A DNA stretch of 64,000 nucleotides from Leisingera caerulea DSM 24564 (GTDB lineage Bacteria; Pseudomonadota; Alphaproteobacteria; Rhodobacterales; Rhodobacteraceae). How positions within the stretch are numbered: the stretch's first letter is position 1; every line of letters starts with the position of its first letter. The DNA is taken from assembly GCF_000473325.1 (NCBI RefSeq), contig NZ_KI421513.1:549217-613216 (forward strand), read 5' to 3'. Below, piece after piece: positions 26,474 through 37,544 of this stretch. The position numbers and the translations under genes were made by a program. The notes beneath the pieces are model-generated. The model was not told the DNA's origin. It saw nothing but the letters and a program-made list of their open reading frames with translations, and made no database searches.

Positions 26474-27214
26474 TTAGCCCAAGAAGCCGCCGTCGCTGTC
26501 GTCACCGGCCTCTTCCATCAGGCGGCGCATGTCGGGCACGGTCACATGCCGTTTGCCCTCCAGCTGGATGATGCCGTCCTTCTTGAGCGCCGAGATCTGG
26601 CGGCTCACGGTTTCCAGTGTCAGGCCCAGGTAATCAGCCATCGCCTCGCGGGTCAGCGGCAGATCGAATACCATCCGGTTGGTGGCACCGCCAGGCGTCA
26701 GCGTGGCATCGCGGCGGGCGATGATGGCCAGCAGGCTCGCGATCTTTTCGCGAGCGGTCTTGCGGCCGAGGACCAGCATCCATTCGCGCGCCGCGTCCAG
26801 CTCGTCCAGCGTCATCTCCAGCAGCCGGTGGGCGATATGCGGGGTGCGCTCCATCAGTTCTTCGAAGGGCTTCTTGCGGAAGCAGCACATCACCACATCG
26901 GTGGTCGCCGCCACATCATAGGCCGCGCCTTCGCGGCCAGGGCGGCCGACGAAATCGCTGGGCAGCAGCAGCCCCACCATCTGGGTGCGGCCATCCTCCA
27001 TCGTCTGGGTCAGAGAGGCGATGCCGGAAACCACCGAGCCCACGAAATTCATCACGTCGCCCGACCAGATGATCGGCTGCCCCGCTTCATAGGTGCGGTA
27101 GTATTTGATGGCGTCCAGCTCCTCCAGCTCATCCGCATTGCAGCGTGCGCAGACGGCACGGTGGCGGATCGGGCAGTCCCCGCATCTGGACTGTGACAGG
27201 ATAGGAGCGTTCAT
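26474..27214 (-). CDS. fnrL: Crp/Fnr-family oxygen-sensing regulator FnrL
   Basis: A 4Fe-4S regulator that switches on microaerobic and anaerobic genes when oxygen is low. N-terminal cysteines (11, 14, 22, 25) plus Cys residues in VVMCCF are cluster candidates. The cNMP-binding-like fold is followed by a Crp-type helix-turn-helix, MADYLGLTLETVSRQISALKK, whose Glu and Ser-Arg read FNR boxes. 246 aa is the normal length. An FNR-type box lies 13-26 nt upstream of the start, suggesting autoregulation. It is divergent from hemN and lies among its likely targets ccoN, ccoG and uspA. Confidence 0.95.
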   Translation of the reverse strand: MNAPILSQSRCGDCPIRHRAVCARCNADELEELDAIKYYRTYEAGQPIIWSGDVMNFVGSVVSGIASLTQTMEDGRTQMVGLLLPSDFVGRPGREGAAYDVAATTDVVMCCFRKKPFEELMERTPHIAHRLLEMTLDELDAAREWMLVLGRKTAREKIASLLAIIARRDATLTPGGATNRMVFDLPLTREAMADYLGLTLETVSRQISALKKDGIIQLEGKRHVTVPDMRRLMEEAGDDSDGGFLG

Positions 27215-27226
27215 TTGGGGGTCCGG

Positions 27227-27240
27227 TTGATCTGGGTCAA
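27227..27240. promoter_or_regulatory. FNR/FnrL box between fnrL and hemN
   Basis: TTGAT-CTGG-GTCAA fits TTGAY-N4-RTCAA. It lies 13 nt from the fnrL start and 36 nt from the hemN start. So close to fnrL it could repress fnrL while activating hemN. Confidence 0.8.
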
Positions 27241-27275
27241 GGCTTGGGCTCGCACGTTCCCTTAACGGTAATGGA

Positions 27276-28631
27276 ATGGATCAGAAAGCTCAATTGGCCA
27301 AACTCGGTTTGTTTGACGCCAGAGTGCCGCGCTATACCAGTTACCCGACGGCGCCGCACTTTGGCAAAGCAACCGATTCCGCACAATTTTCCAGTTGGAC
27401 ATCCAGCATTCGCGCGGGCAGCAGCATCTCTTTGTATGTGCATGTGCCGTTCTGCCGCAGATTGTGCTGGTTCTGCGCCTGCCGCACCCAAGGCACCCAA
27501 TCGGACGCACCGGTGGCGGCCTATGTTGAGGTTCTGAAGGCGGAAATCGCCCTGCTCCGCCAGCAGTTGCCCGGCGGCATCACCCTGTCGCGCCTGCACT
27601 GGGGCGGCGGCACCCCCACGCTGCTGAGCGCAGAGCAGATCCGGGACTTGGCCGCAGCGGTCACCGAAGCGTTTCCGCTGGCGCCTTATGCGGAGTTCTC
27701 GGTGGAGATCGACCCGAACGAGGTCGGCGACCGGCGCCTGGATGCGCTTGCCGAGGCGGGCATGAACCGCGCCTCTGTCGGGGTGCAGGATTTCGACAGC
27801 ACCATTCAGCAGGCAATTGGCCGGATCCAGAGTTTCGAGACCACAAAGCAGGCCATCGATATGCTGCGGTCGCACGGGATCAGCAGCCTGAATGCCGATA
27901 TCCTGTTCGGACTGCCGTATCAAACGCCGGAGCGGATGACCGAAAGCGTTCAGAAGCTGCTGTCGCTTACGCCGGACCGGGTGGCCGTCTACGGCTATGC
28001 CCATGTGCCCTGGATGGCCGGGCGGCAAAGCATGATCCGCTCCGACACGCTGCCGACGCCGGAAGCCCGGCTGGAGCTGTTTGAAACCGCGCGCCAGTTG
28101 TTTCTGTGGGATGGCTACCGGGAAATCGGCATTGACCATTTCTCGCGGCCCGAGGACGGGCTGGCCATTGCCCAGCGCAGCGGCCGGCTGCGGCGCAATT
28201 TTCAGGGCTATACCGACGATCCCTCGGCCGTGCTGATAGGCATCGGCGCCTCGGCCATTTCGCGGTTTCCGCAAGGTTATGCGCAGAACGCTCCCGGCAC
28301 CTCGGATTACATCCGGTCCATCCGCGCAGGCAAGTTTGCCACCGCCCGCGGTCACGCCTTCCAGGGCGAGGATCTGCTGCGGGCGCGGCTGATCGAAGCG
28401 CTGATGTGCGATTTCCGGATTTGCCGCCGGGAGATCCTGTCCCGGTTCGACGTGTCCCCTGCCCGTCTCGACACCCTGCTGCGCGGCACCGCGGAGGCGT
28501 TTCCCGGCATGCTGGATCTGTCGTCTGCGGGTCTTGCCATCAAGCCGGAGGCCCGGCCCCTGACCCGGATGATCGCCCGCAGCCTTGATGCATATGAGCT
28601 GAGCAAAGCAGGGCACAGCCCGGCGATCTGA
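27276..28631 (+). CDS. hemN: Oxygen-independent coproporphyrinogen III oxidase (radical SAM)
   Basis: Makes protoporphyrinogen IX without O2 using a radical SAM 4Fe-4S cluster. The cluster motif CRRLCWFC has Cys60, Cys64 and Cys67, followed by Cys69, the HemN hallmark. Other segments: RYTSYPTAPHF, LHWGGGTPTLL, EIDPNEV, NRASVGVQDF, NADILFGLPYQT and YGYAHVPWM. Length (451 aa) fits true HemN, not the HemW look-alike. The FNR box upstream fits low-oxygen induction, complementing the aerobic hemF at 4.6 kb. Confidence 0.96.
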   Translation: MDQKAQLAKLGLFDARVPRYTSYPTAPHFGKATDSAQFSSWTSSIRAGSSISLYVHVPFCRRLCWFCACRTQGTQSDAPVAAYVEVLKAEIALLRQQLPGGITLSRLHWGGGTPTLLSAEQIRDLAAAVTEAFPLAPYAEFSVEIDPNEVGDRRLDALAEAGMNRASVGVQDFDSTIQQAIGRIQSFETTKQAIDMLRSHGISSLNADILFGLPYQTPERMTESVQKLLSLTPDRVAVYGYAHVPWMAGRQSMIRSDTLPTPEARLELFETARQLFLWDGYREIGIDHFSRPEDGLAIAQRSGRLRRNFQGYTDDPSAVLIGIGASAISRFPQGYAQNAPGTSDYIRSIRAGKFATARGHAFQGEDLLRARLIEALMCDFRICRREILSRFDVSPARLDTLLRGTAEAFPGMLDLSSAGLAIKPEARPLTRMIARSLDAYELSKAGHSPAI

Positions 28632-28885
28632 TCCCCCGGCCAGCGGCGGCCATATCGGTATCGATAGCTGGCGCAGGCCCATTTCTGATTGCATAATTTG
28701 TTAGCGCTTTGGGGTTCCCCATCGCTGCACAGGCACAGGCCTTTCCTTTCTGCGTCTGCGCACGTTGTTCCTCCCGGAGCGCTGCGGGGCTGCAGCTGCA
28801 GCACACCGAAACGGGGTCTTCTCCCCCCCGACCTGGTACTCGGGCAAGAGACGGCGCCGCGATTTGAGCACCCAACCATTTGAGA

Positions 28886-28913
28886 AAGGCCGGGATGCCA
28901 ATCCCGGCCTTTT
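28886..28913. terminator. Bidirectional intrinsic terminator at the 3' end of the LuxR gene
   Basis: AAAGGCCGGGAT-gcca-ATCCCGGCCTTTT. T-runs follow in both directions. On the minus strand it adjoins the LuxR stop codon. Confidence 0.88.
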
Positions 28914-29656
28914 CAAAAGTCCAGCAAGCCAGCCCTGACGGCAATTGCCAGCGCCTCCTCGCGTGTCTTTGCGCCAAGTTTGCGGCGTGCAGACAACAGC
29001 GTCTTGCGGACGGTCACCTCGGCGACTCCCAGCTCGTGCGCAATGCGGGTGTTCAGGTAACCGGCGGCCAGCAAAGCCAGCATCTGTTTTTCCCGGCCGG
29101 ACAACACTTTCCCCGGCTCCTGATCCGGGAAATCGAGATACTCCTCGCCTTGGCCCGGCACGCAGATAAACGCAGCGACAGCTGTCCCCGCCTGCCGGAT
29201 CTTCTCAAACTGCTCTGCCGTGAACTCCGACGCCTTTTCGCCCGCACAGAACACCACTGTCTTGCTGGTGCCCGGACAGGATCCTGCAAACCGCATCGCA
29301 TATGCCAACGTGTAACCCATATCCCAGGCCGTCCAATTGAAGTCCAAATGCCGGCGGCTTGGCGCTGTCGCGCGCTCCAAGGTGCCCGTTACGTGCAAGG
29401 ACGGGTAAAACGGCAGAGCAATCCCGGCAACGAACTGGTCCACTTCGTAGAATTTCTGCTGTGCGTATTCGGACAGGAATTCCCGGGTCATGCTGCTTCT
29501 CATCCAAAGAAGCTTGCGGGTTTTAATCTCAATTTCCGCCACGTTCAGGGCGATAGCTCCCAGCGAAGCCATCACCTCATTTGCAATACGCCACCGGTCA
29601 GCGCTGGTCCGTGCCGACATGAATCTTTCGTAAAGATCCATTCCCCCTTTTTGCAT
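28913..29656 (-). CDS. LuxR-type regulator with autoinducer-binding-like domain (LuxR solo)
   Basis: A 247-aa regulator. The N-terminal about 165 residues fit the autoinducer-binding fold. The C-terminal helix-turn-helix is clear: LSGREKQMLALLAAGYLNTRIAHELGVAEVTVRKTLL-type sequence at about residues 183-220. Several residues usual for acyl-homoserine-lactone binding look changed (EVDQF where WxxxYxxxDP is normal), so the ligand may differ. No luxI is nearby. Start uncertain: ATG at 29656 or at 29641 (MDLYERF), the latter just after AGGGGGA. A dyad, GCATAA-TT-TTATGC, lies 13 nt upstream. Confidence 0.85.
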   Translation of the reverse strand: MQKGGMDLYERFMSARTSADRWRIANEVMASLGAIALNVAEIEIKTRKLLWMRSSMTREFLSEYAQQKFYEVDQFVAGIALPFYPSLHVTGTLERATAPSRRHLDFNWTAWDMGYTLAYAMRFAGSCPGTSKTVVFCAGEKASEFTAEQFEKIRQAGTAVAAFICVPGQGEEYLDFPDQEPGKVLSGREKQMLALLAAGYLNTRIAHELGVAEVTVRKTLLSARRKLGAKTREEALAIAVRAGLLDF

Positions 29657-29668
29657 GGCAATATTTTC

Positions 29669-29682
29669 GCATAATTTTATGC
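29669..29682. promoter_or_regulatory. AT-rich dyad upstream of the LuxR solo
   Basis: GCATAA-TT-TTATGC lies 13 nt before the LuxR start in an AT-rich patch, with two further TTATGC copies around 29703 and 29713. A possible autoregulatory site; the shape is not a canonical lux box. Confidence 0.4.
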
Positions 29683-29757
29683 TATTTAAAACTGATTAAA
29701 TCTTATGCACTTTATGCGCGCAGCGTTGGCAGGATTTATGTCCGCAACCTCAAGAGG

Positions 29758-31350
<1,593 letters not shown>

Positions 31351-31415
31351 TTAGTCTGCGCCTCCGATAGCCCGATTGCCGCCCGGGTCGCTTGCGGCCC
31401 TAGTGTTCTGCATGA

Positions 31416-32522
31416 TCATGAAAACGTCTTTCTGGGATCGAAGGCATCACGCACGCCCTCGAAGATGAACACCAGCAGCGACAGCATGATGGCGAAGGTG
31501 AAGAAGGCGGTGAAGGCGAGCCAGGGGGCCTCCAGGTTCTGCTTGGCCTGAAGGGTCAGCTCACCCAAGCTGGGCGCCGAGGACGGCAGGCCGAAGCCGA
31601 GGAAATCCAGTCCCGCCAGCGCCGAGATGGTGCCGGTCACGATGAAGGGCAGCATGGTCAGCGTCGCCACCATCGCATTCGGCAGCATGTGGCGGAACAT
31701 GATGGTCATGTTGCCAACCCCCAGCGCCTTGGCGGCGCGGACATACTCCAGATTGCGGGCACGCAGAAACTCAGCTCTGACCACTCCCACCAGCGCGGTC
31801 CAGCCGAACAGAACCATCAGGAACACCAGGAGCCAGAAACTGCGTCCCAGGATCGCAAACATGATGATGATCACATAGAGCGTCGGCGTGGAGCTCCAGA
31901 TCTCGATGATGCGCTGGAACACCAGGTCCAGCCAGCCGCCGAAATAGCCCTGCACCGCGCCCGCCAGGATGCCCAGCACCGTCGCGGCGCCGGTCACGAT
32001 CAGGGTGAACAGGATCGACAGGCGGAAACCGTGGATCACCCGCGCCAGCACGTCGCGCTTGGTGTCATCAGTGCCCAGGAGGTTCTGGCCGTTGGGCGGC
32101 AGCGGCGCGGCACCCGGGCGGTCCACGGTGGTGTTGAAGCTGTAGGGGATCGGCGGCCAAAGGGTCCAGCCCTCCTTGAAGCCGTCCGCGGCAAAGGTGC
32201 CTGCGGAGATCTCCTCCAGGATCGCCTCAGGCTCGTCAAAGCAATCCTCGATCCCGCCGGAGCGGATCAGGCATTCCACCTCAGGGTCGCTGTAAATCGC
32301 CTCCGTCCGGAAGTCGCCGCCGAACTGGGTCTCCGGGTAGAACTTGAACACCGGCGTGTAGAGCTCGCCGCGATAGCTCACCAGGATCGGCTTGTCGTTG
32401 GCGATGAACTCGGCAAACAGCGACAGTGTGAACAGCACGGAGAAGATGATCAGCGACCAGAAGGCGCGCTTGTTCTTGCGGAAGTTGTTCCAGCGGCGCT
32501 GGTTCAAGGGGGAGAGTGCCAT
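31416..32522 (-). CDS. yejE: Oligopeptide ABC transporter permease (YejE-like)
   Basis: Inner-membrane permease, 368 aa. The N-terminus NQRRWNNFRKNKRAFWSLIIF precedes the first helix. A large periplasmic loop (about residues 45-160) is typical of YejE, followed by the transport domain with LGTDDTKRDVLARVIHGFRLS and the EAA loop VRAAKALGVGNMTIMFRHMLPNA. It forms the channel with YejB and starts 3 nt after yejB ends. Confidence 0.94.
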   Translation of the reverse strand: MALSPLNQRRWNNFRKNKRAFWSLIIFSVLFTLSLFAEFIANDKPILVSYRGELYTPVFKFYPETQFGGDFRTEAIYSDPEVECLIRSGGIEDCFDEPEAILEEISAGTFAADGFKEGWTLWPPIPYSFNTTVDRPGAAPLPPNGQNLLGTDDTKRDVLARVIHGFRLSILFTLIVTGAATVLGILAGAVQGYFGGWLDLVFQRIIEIWSSTPTLYVIIIMFAILGRSFWLLVFLMVLFGWTALVGVVRAEFLRARNLEYVRAAKALGVGNMTIMFRHMLPNAMVATLTMLPFIVTGTISALAGLDFLGFGLPSSAPSLGELTLQAKQNLEAPWLAFTAFFTFAIMLSLLVFIFEGVRDAFDPRKTFS

Positions 32523-32525
32523 GGC

Positions 32526-33611
32526 TCAGCCCTCCCGCTTTTCAAAGTCGATTCGCGGATCCACCAGCACGTACATCAGGTCGGAAATGATGCCGACCAC
32601 CAGGCTCATCAGGCCGAAGATGAACAATGTGCCGAAAATCACCGGGTAATCACGCGCCACCGCGGCCTCAAACCCCAGCCTGCCGAGGCCGTCCAGCGAG
32701 AAGATCGTTTCGATAATAAGCGAGCCGGAAAAGAAAATGCCGATAAACACCGACGGAAAGCCCGCGATCACGATCAGCATCGCGTTGCGGAACACGTGGC
32801 CATACAGAACCCGGTTCTCGCTCAACCCCTTGGCACGGGCCGTCATCACATAGTGTTTCTTGATCTCATCGAGGAAAGAGTTTTTGGTCAGCAGCGTCAG
32901 CGTCGCAAAGGCGCCGATGGTCGAGGCCAGAACCGGCAGCGCGATATGCCAGAAGTAGTCGCCGATCTTGCCCAAGAGGCTTAGCTCATGCCAATTGTCC
33001 GAGGTCAGCCCGCGCAGCGGGAATATCTGCCAGTAGGAGCCGCCGGCGAACAGCACCAGCAGCATGATGGCGAACAGGAAGGACGGGATCGCATAGGCGG
33101 CGATGATCACGCCGCTGGTCCAGGTATCAAACCGCGAGCCATCGCCCAGCGCCTTGCGAATACCCATCGGGATCGAGATCAGATAGGCGATCACGGTCGA
33201 CCACAGGCCCAGCGAAATCGACACCGGCATCTTCTCCAGCACCAGGTCTGTTACCTCGATCTTGCGGAAATAGCTCTCGCCGAAGTCGAACTGAACATAG
33301 TTCCAAAGCATCGTCAGAAACCGCTCCAGCGGCGGCTTGTCCAGGCCGAACTGCTGTTCCAGCTCCTTGATCAGCTCCGGCGGCAGGCCCTGGCGGCCCG
33401 CGTAGTTTTCATTGGCGCTGATCGCCTCGGTGCCGGTGTCACCGCCGCCGCCGGCAAAACCCTCGAACACGTCGCCACCGCCTTCCAGCTGAGCGATGAT
33501 CTGTTCAACGGGGCCGCCGGGCACAAACTGCACCAGGGCAAAGTTCACCAGCAGGATGCCGAACAGGGTCGGGATCACCAGAAGCAGGCGTCGGAAGATA
33601 TAGGCTGCCAT
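32526..33611 (-). CDS. yejB: Oligopeptide ABC transporter permease (YejB-like)
   Basis: Inner-membrane permease, 361 aa. The N-terminus [29 protein letters not shown] is typical of DppB/YejB permeases, followed by a YejB-type insertion with [20 protein letters not shown]. The EAA loop reads [26 protein letters not shown]. It partners YejE, and lies 9 nt after yejA. Confidence 0.94.
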   Translation of the reverse strand: MAAYIFRRLLLVIPTLFGILLVNFALVQFVPGGPVEQIIAQLEGGGDVFEGFAGGGGDTGTEAISANENYAGRQGLPPELIKELEQQFGLDKPPLERFLTMLWNYVQFDFGESYFRKIEVTDLVLEKMPVSISLGLWSTVIAYLISIPMGIRKALGDGSRFDTWTSGVIIAAYAIPSFLFAIMLLVLFAGGSYWQIFPLRGLTSDNWHELSLLGKIGDYFWHIALPVLASTIGAFATLTLLTKNSFLDEIKKHYVMTARAKGLSENRVLYGHVFRNAMLIVIAGFPSVFIGIFFSGSLIIETIFSLDGLGRLGFEAAVARDYPVIFGTLFIFGLMSLVVGIISDLMYVLVDPRIDFEKREG

Positions 33612-33620
33612 GTCTGTGTC

Positions 33621-35534
33621 TTACCGCAGTGCGCCGGCGGCTTTGAGCTCCGCCTCGCGGGACGCATCAATCCACCACAGGTCCAGCAGGCCGGTGTCAT
33701 ACGGCGGCAGGTTTTCCGGATGGCGGTACATGTCCCAATAGGCAATCCAGTTCACGTCCAGATACCAGGTTGGCACCATGAACCGCTTGGCGCGCAGCAC
33801 CCGGTCCAGCGCACGGGCGTTGGCGCGCAGCTCTTCCTGGGTCTTCGCGTTAACAACATTGCCAATCAGTGCATCCACCGCCGGATCGGCCAGGCCAGCC
33901 GGGTTAAAAACGGAATACTCATGCGCCTCTGAGCCGAAATACTGATACAGTCCGGTCGAAGGCTCCAGCGACATCGGATAGGCATGGGAGATCATGTCGA
34001 ACTCCTTTTCCCGGCGGCGGCTGGTGTACTGGGCGTAATCGACCCGGTTCAGCACCGCATCCACCCCCATGGTGCGCAGGTTGCTGATATAGGGCTGCAC
34101 GATGCGCTCGATCGTCGGGCTGTCGGCAAGGAATTCGACCTTGAGCACCTCGCCATCGGCATTGCGGCGCACCCCGTCGTCACCGACGGCCCAGCCAGCC
34201 TCATCCAGCAACTTCATCGCCCGGCGCAGGTTCTTGCGGTCGCCGGGGCGCGAGGCCTTGGAGCTATGCGCCATCACCGGCTCCGAGATCAGTATGGACG
34301 GGTCGATCTGATCGCCCAACGCTTCCAAAACCTCTTTCTCGCGGCCCTCGGGCAGGCCTTTTGCCTCAAGCGGCGAGTCCTGCCAGAAGGAGGAACGGTG
34401 GCGGAACAGGCCGTATTGCAGGCTCTCGTTGGTCCATTCGAAATTGAACGCCAGCTGCAGCGCCTCGCGCACGCGGATGTCCTGGAACTTGGGCTTCAAC
34501 AGGTTCATCACAAAGCCATTGGCGGCAGGCACATTGCCGTCCGGGACTTCACCCTTGATCACTTGGCCTTTATCCACGGCGGCAAAGTCATAGGCCGTGG
34601 CCCAGCTCTTGGAGTTGTTCTCGGGGCGCAGGGTATAAACCCCCGCCTTGAACCCCTCCATCGCGGCAATTGCATCGCCGAAATACTCCACCCGGATGCT
34701 GTCGTAGTTGTGGCGGCCCGCGTTCACGTTCAGATCCGCGCCCCAGTAATCCGGGTTGCGCTTGTAGACGATCCGCTGGTTCACCTCTGCGCTTTCCAGC
34801 ATGTAGGGGCCGGAGCCAATGCCCGGATCCAGCCGTGGCTCATCCAGACGGCGGTTTTCCGGATCGGCTTCGAACCAGGCCTTGGAGAACACCGGCGTTC
34901 CGCCCACCTGGGTGATCATCGCCCGGCGCGGAAAGTCAGGGCTGAAATAGAACTTAACCTGGTGCGGACCCAATGCCTCAGCCTTGGGAATGCGCTTGCG
35001 CACGGCCTCGGCATAAGACTTCAGCCCCTGGTCCAGCAGGATGTTGTGGGAGAACACCACATCGTCAGCGGTGACCGGGGTGCCGTCCGAAAACGTCGCC
35101 TCCGGCCGCAAGTTGAAAATCACCCAATCCTGGCTCTCGGGGTACTCCAGGCTCTCGGCGATCAGCCCGTAGTAGGAGCCGGGCTCATCATAGGATTCCA
35201 CCAGCAGGCTTTCAAAATGGTCCGACGACAGCGCCCCTGCCCGCCCCTTGCGGGTGAAGGGGTTCATGCTGTCGAAGGTGCCGACGGCAGAGATCGACAG
35301 CTCGCCGCCCTTGGGCGCGTCCGGGTTCACATAGTCGAAATGGGCAAAGCCTTCCGGGTATTTCAGCTCACCGAATTCGGCAAAGCCGTGGCTCTTGATG
35401 ATGGTCTCTTCCGCCTTGGCCAGCGTCGCCGCCGCCAGTGCCAGAATTAAACCCAAGGCCAGCGCCGCCGCGGCCTGCAGCGGGTTCGACCTGTCCTTCA
35501 CGCGCACGCGTGCCGCAGCTCGAGCGGTTTTCAT
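33621..35534 (-). CDS. yejA: Periplasmic oligopeptide-binding protein (YejA-like)
   Basis: A 637-aa class C solute-binding protein (SBP_bac_5) that captures peptides for YejBEF. Relatives also take up microcin C-type compounds. A Tat-less signal peptide ends near LAKAEE (about residue 41). Family segments include DYVNPDAPKGGELSISAVGTFDSMNPF, SDGTPVTADDVVFSHNILL and the YejA-type RHRSSFWQDSPLEAKGLP. AAGGAGGT lies 8 nt ahead of the ATG. First gene of yejABEF. Confidence 0.94.
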   Translation of the reverse strand: MKTARAAARVRVKDRSNPLQAAAALALGLILALAAATLAKAEETIIKSHGFAEFGELKYPEGFAHFDYVNPDAPKGGELSISAVGTFDSMNPFTRKGRAGALSSDHFESLLVESYDEPGSYYGLIAESLEYPESQDWVIFNLRPEATFSDGTPVTADDVVFSHNILLDQGLKSYAEAVRKRIPKAEALGPHQVKFYFSPDFPRRAMITQVGGTPVFSKAWFEADPENRRLDEPRLDPGIGSGPYMLESAEVNQRIVYKRNPDYWGADLNVNAGRHNYDSIRVEYFGDAIAAMEGFKAGVYTLRPENNSKSWATAYDFAAVDKGQVIKGEVPDGNVPAANGFVMNLLKPKFQDIRVREALQLAFNFEWTNESLQYGLFRHRSSFWQDSPLEAKGLPEGREKEVLEALGDQIDPSILISEPVMAHSSKASRPGDRKNLRRAMKLLDEAGWAVGDDGVRRNADGEVLKVEFLADSPTIERIVQPYISNLRTMGVDAVLNRVDYAQYTSRRREKEFDMISHAYPMSLEPSTGLYQYFGSEAHEYSVFNPAGLADPAVDALIGNVVNAKTQEELRANARALDRVLRAKRFMVPTWYLDVNWIAYWDMYRHPENLPPYDTGLLDLWWIDASREAELKAAGALR

Positions 35535-35751
35535 CTGCCATGACCTCCTTTGCCCGGAACTTCGGCCCGGATTTCCGCCCTCAAGCTAATGTCCGGGGCC
35601 GGTAACATTCAAGTTGAGATTGGGTGATATCCCCCGTTCATTGGGCGCAAAGCAGCCGAAAACCGCGCCTTGGCAAGGCTGCGCTTGCGCGCAATAAAAT
35701 TGCCTGCCAGCCTCAGATCACGATTGCGTTATAAAACGAGGGAGTCTGCCG

Positions 35752-35988
35752 ATGCTGAAGTCAATGAAATTTGCCGCTCTTGCGATTGCCGGCGCCGCCG
35801 CGCTCAGTGCCTGCGCCCAGCAGGAAGAGGAAGTGGTCTACACCAGCCCGGAAGAGGCCTTTTGCGTGCAGACCGGCGGCCAGTACGTGCTGCGCAGCGG
35901 CAAGGCCGGCACCATCGGCGTCTGCATCCTGCCCGACGGCCAGGAGCGCGATGCGCTGGCCTATTACCGGGAAAACAACCCGGCCTGA
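35752..35988 (+). CDS. Small DUF333 lipoprotein
   Basis: A 78-aa lipoprotein. The signal peptide ends in lipobox ALSAC with the modified Cys at residue 21. The mature part carries the DUF333 (hemolysin-related) pattern: SPEEAFCVQTGGQYVL, then GVCILPDGQERDALAYYREN. Two Cys residues probably form a disulphide. GGGAG lies about 8 nt upstream. Function unknown. A bidirectional terminator separates it from the convergent cytochrome c gene. Confidence 0.88.
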   Translation: MLKSMKFAALAIAGAAALSACAQQEEEVVYTSPEEAFCVQTGGQYVLRSGKAGTIGVCILPDGQERDALAYYRENNPA

Positions 35989-36012
35989 GCGGGCCCGCAC
36001 CCATGAGGCCAT

Positions 36013-36044
36013 AAAAAAGCCGCTGCACATCGCAGCGGCTTTTT
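36013..36044. terminator. Bidirectional intrinsic terminator between the DUF333 and cytochrome c genes
   Basis: AAAAAAGCCGCTGC-acat-CGCAGCGGCTTTTT-type hairpin with A/T runs on both sides, placed between two convergent stop codons. Confidence 0.92.
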
Positions 36045-36072
36045 CATTGGATAGCTGGGACAGCGGTCCGGA

Positions 36073-36579
36073 TCAGTCGTCCAGGCTGTCCAGATATGCA
36101 ATGAGGTTCACCCGGTCCTTCTGCTTTTTCAGGCCGGAGAACGACATGGAGGTGCCGGAGGCATAGGCCGACGGCTTGGCCAGGAAGGCGTCCAGCTCTT
36201 CCGGGGTCCAGCTGCCGGGCAGGCCGGCCAGAGCGCCGGAATAGCCAAAGTCCGGAACGGCGGCGATTTCGCGGCCGACAACACCGTACAGATACGGGCC
36301 GGTGGCGTTGGCGCCATCTGCCAGCTTGTGGCAAGCGGAGCATTTCTTGAACACCTTGGCGCCTTTGGCGGCATCAGCGGAGGCCAGCAGCTCTTCGAAG
36401 CTGACTTCCGGCTCGTCGCTGCCCGCATCCTCGGCGGTGGCAACTTCGATCACATAGGAAGCCTCACCGTGGCTGTCCATGTGATACAGTACTTCTGCGC
36501 CCCATTTGCCCAGAAGGAATACCAGGAACGCGCCGCAGACGCCTGCGGTCGCTTTGGTGAGGGTCATCGTGTCAAACAT
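36073..36579 (-). CDS. Membrane-anchored class I cytochrome c (CycM/cyt c-y-like)
   Basis: A 168-aa electron carrier. An uncleaved N-terminal helix (about residues 9-32, ATAGVCGAFLVFLLGKWGAEVLY) anchors it, followed by an acidic linker. The cytochrome domain holds the haem motif CSACH (80-84), GPYLYGVVGRE, and the axial Met in GTSMSFSGL. It resembles membrane cytochromes that feed cytochrome oxidases from the bc1 complex. The start at 36579 (MFDTMTLTKA) is chosen from the family; a longer frame adds 46 unrelated residues. It is divergent from pheA. Confidence 0.93.
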   Translation of the reverse strand: MFDTMTLTKATAGVCGAFLVFLLGKWGAEVLYHMDSHGEASYVIEVATAEDAGSDEPEVSFEELLASADAAKGAKVFKKCSACHKLADGANATGPYLYGVVGREIAAVPDFGYSGALAGLPGSWTPEELDAFLAKPSAYASGTSMSFSGLKKQKDRVNLIAYLDSLDD

Positions 36580-36697
36580 GATCGCGAGTCCATTTAGCTG
36601 TCTGCAGGGGTGTCTAAGGCTTCCCCTCCCAAGTGGCAAGGTATAGACAGCGCGACGAAACGCCCAAATGTTGAAGTTTTGCACCGGAAACACACCC

Positions 36698-37531
36698 ATG
36701 ACCCGCAAGATCGCCATTCAGGGGGAGCTGGGCTCCTACAGCCACGAGGCCTGCCGCAACGCCCGCCACGACATGGAGGTGCTGCCCTGCCGCACCTTCG
36801 AGGACGCCATTGCAGCAGTGAAAAGCGGTGAAGCCGATCAGGCGATGCTGCCGGTGGAAAACTCCACCTACGGGCGGGTGGCCGACATTCACCGGCTGCT
36901 GCCGCACAGCGGGCTGCACATCATTGATGAGGCATTTGTCCGCGTCCATATCAACGTGCTGGGGGTGCCGGGGGCGAAACTGGAAGATATCCGCGAAGCG
37001 CGATCGCATCTGGTGCTGCTGCCGCAATGCGGCACCTTCCTGCGCGAGCATAACATCACCGGCCGGGTCAGCCCTGACAACGCGCGCGCAGCGCGCGACG
37101 TGGCACAGGCCGACGACAAGCATGTGGCGGCACTGGCCAGCGAGCTGGCGGGCGAGATTTACGGGCTGGAGGTGCTGGCCCGCCATATCGAGGACAATGG
37201 CGACAACACCACCCGTTTCCTGATCATGTCGCCGGAGCCGAACTACACCCGCCGCGGCGCCCACAACATGATCACCAGCTTCGTGTTCCAGGTGCGTAAC
37301 ATTCCGGCGGCGCTCTACAAGGCGATGGGCGGCTTTGCCACCAATGGCATCAACATGACCAAGCTGGAAAGCTATATGGTCGACGGCTCCTTTACCGCCA
37401 CTCAGTTCTATGCCGATATCGAAGGCCACCCGGATGATGCCAATGTGCAGCTGGCAATGGATGAGCTGAGCTATTTCACAACCAATGTGGAAATCCTGGG
37501 CGTCTACCCGGCAGACAACGGCCGGTTCTGA
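36698..37531 (+). CDS. pheA: Prephenate dehydratase
   Basis: Converts prephenate to phenylpyruvate in phenylalanine synthesis. The 277-aa monofunctional enzyme has a catalytic domain (IAIQGELGSYSHEA, MLPVENSTYGRV, and the catalytic TTRFLIM around residue 180) and a C-terminal ACT domain (SFVFQVRNIPAALYKAMGGFATNGINMTKLES) that binds Phe for feedback control. The ATG at 36698 (MTRKIAIQG) suits the family; an upstream ATG at 36668 adds 10 residues. Palindromic element copy B starts 13 nt after the stop. Confidence 0.96.
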   Translation: MTRKIAIQGELGSYSHEACRNARHDMEVLPCRTFEDAIAAVKSGEADQAMLPVENSTYGRVADIHRLLPHSGLHIIDEAFVRVHINVLGVPGAKLEDIREARSHLVLLPQCGTFLREHNITGRVSPDNARAARDVAQADDKHVAALASELAGEIYGLEVLARHIEDNGDNTTRFLIMSPEPNYTRRGAHNMITSFVFQVRNIPAALYKAMGGFATNGINMTKLESYMVDGSFTATQFYADIEGHPDDANVQLAMDELSYFTTNVEILGVYPADNGRF

Positions 37532-37544
37532 GAGCAAAACGGCG

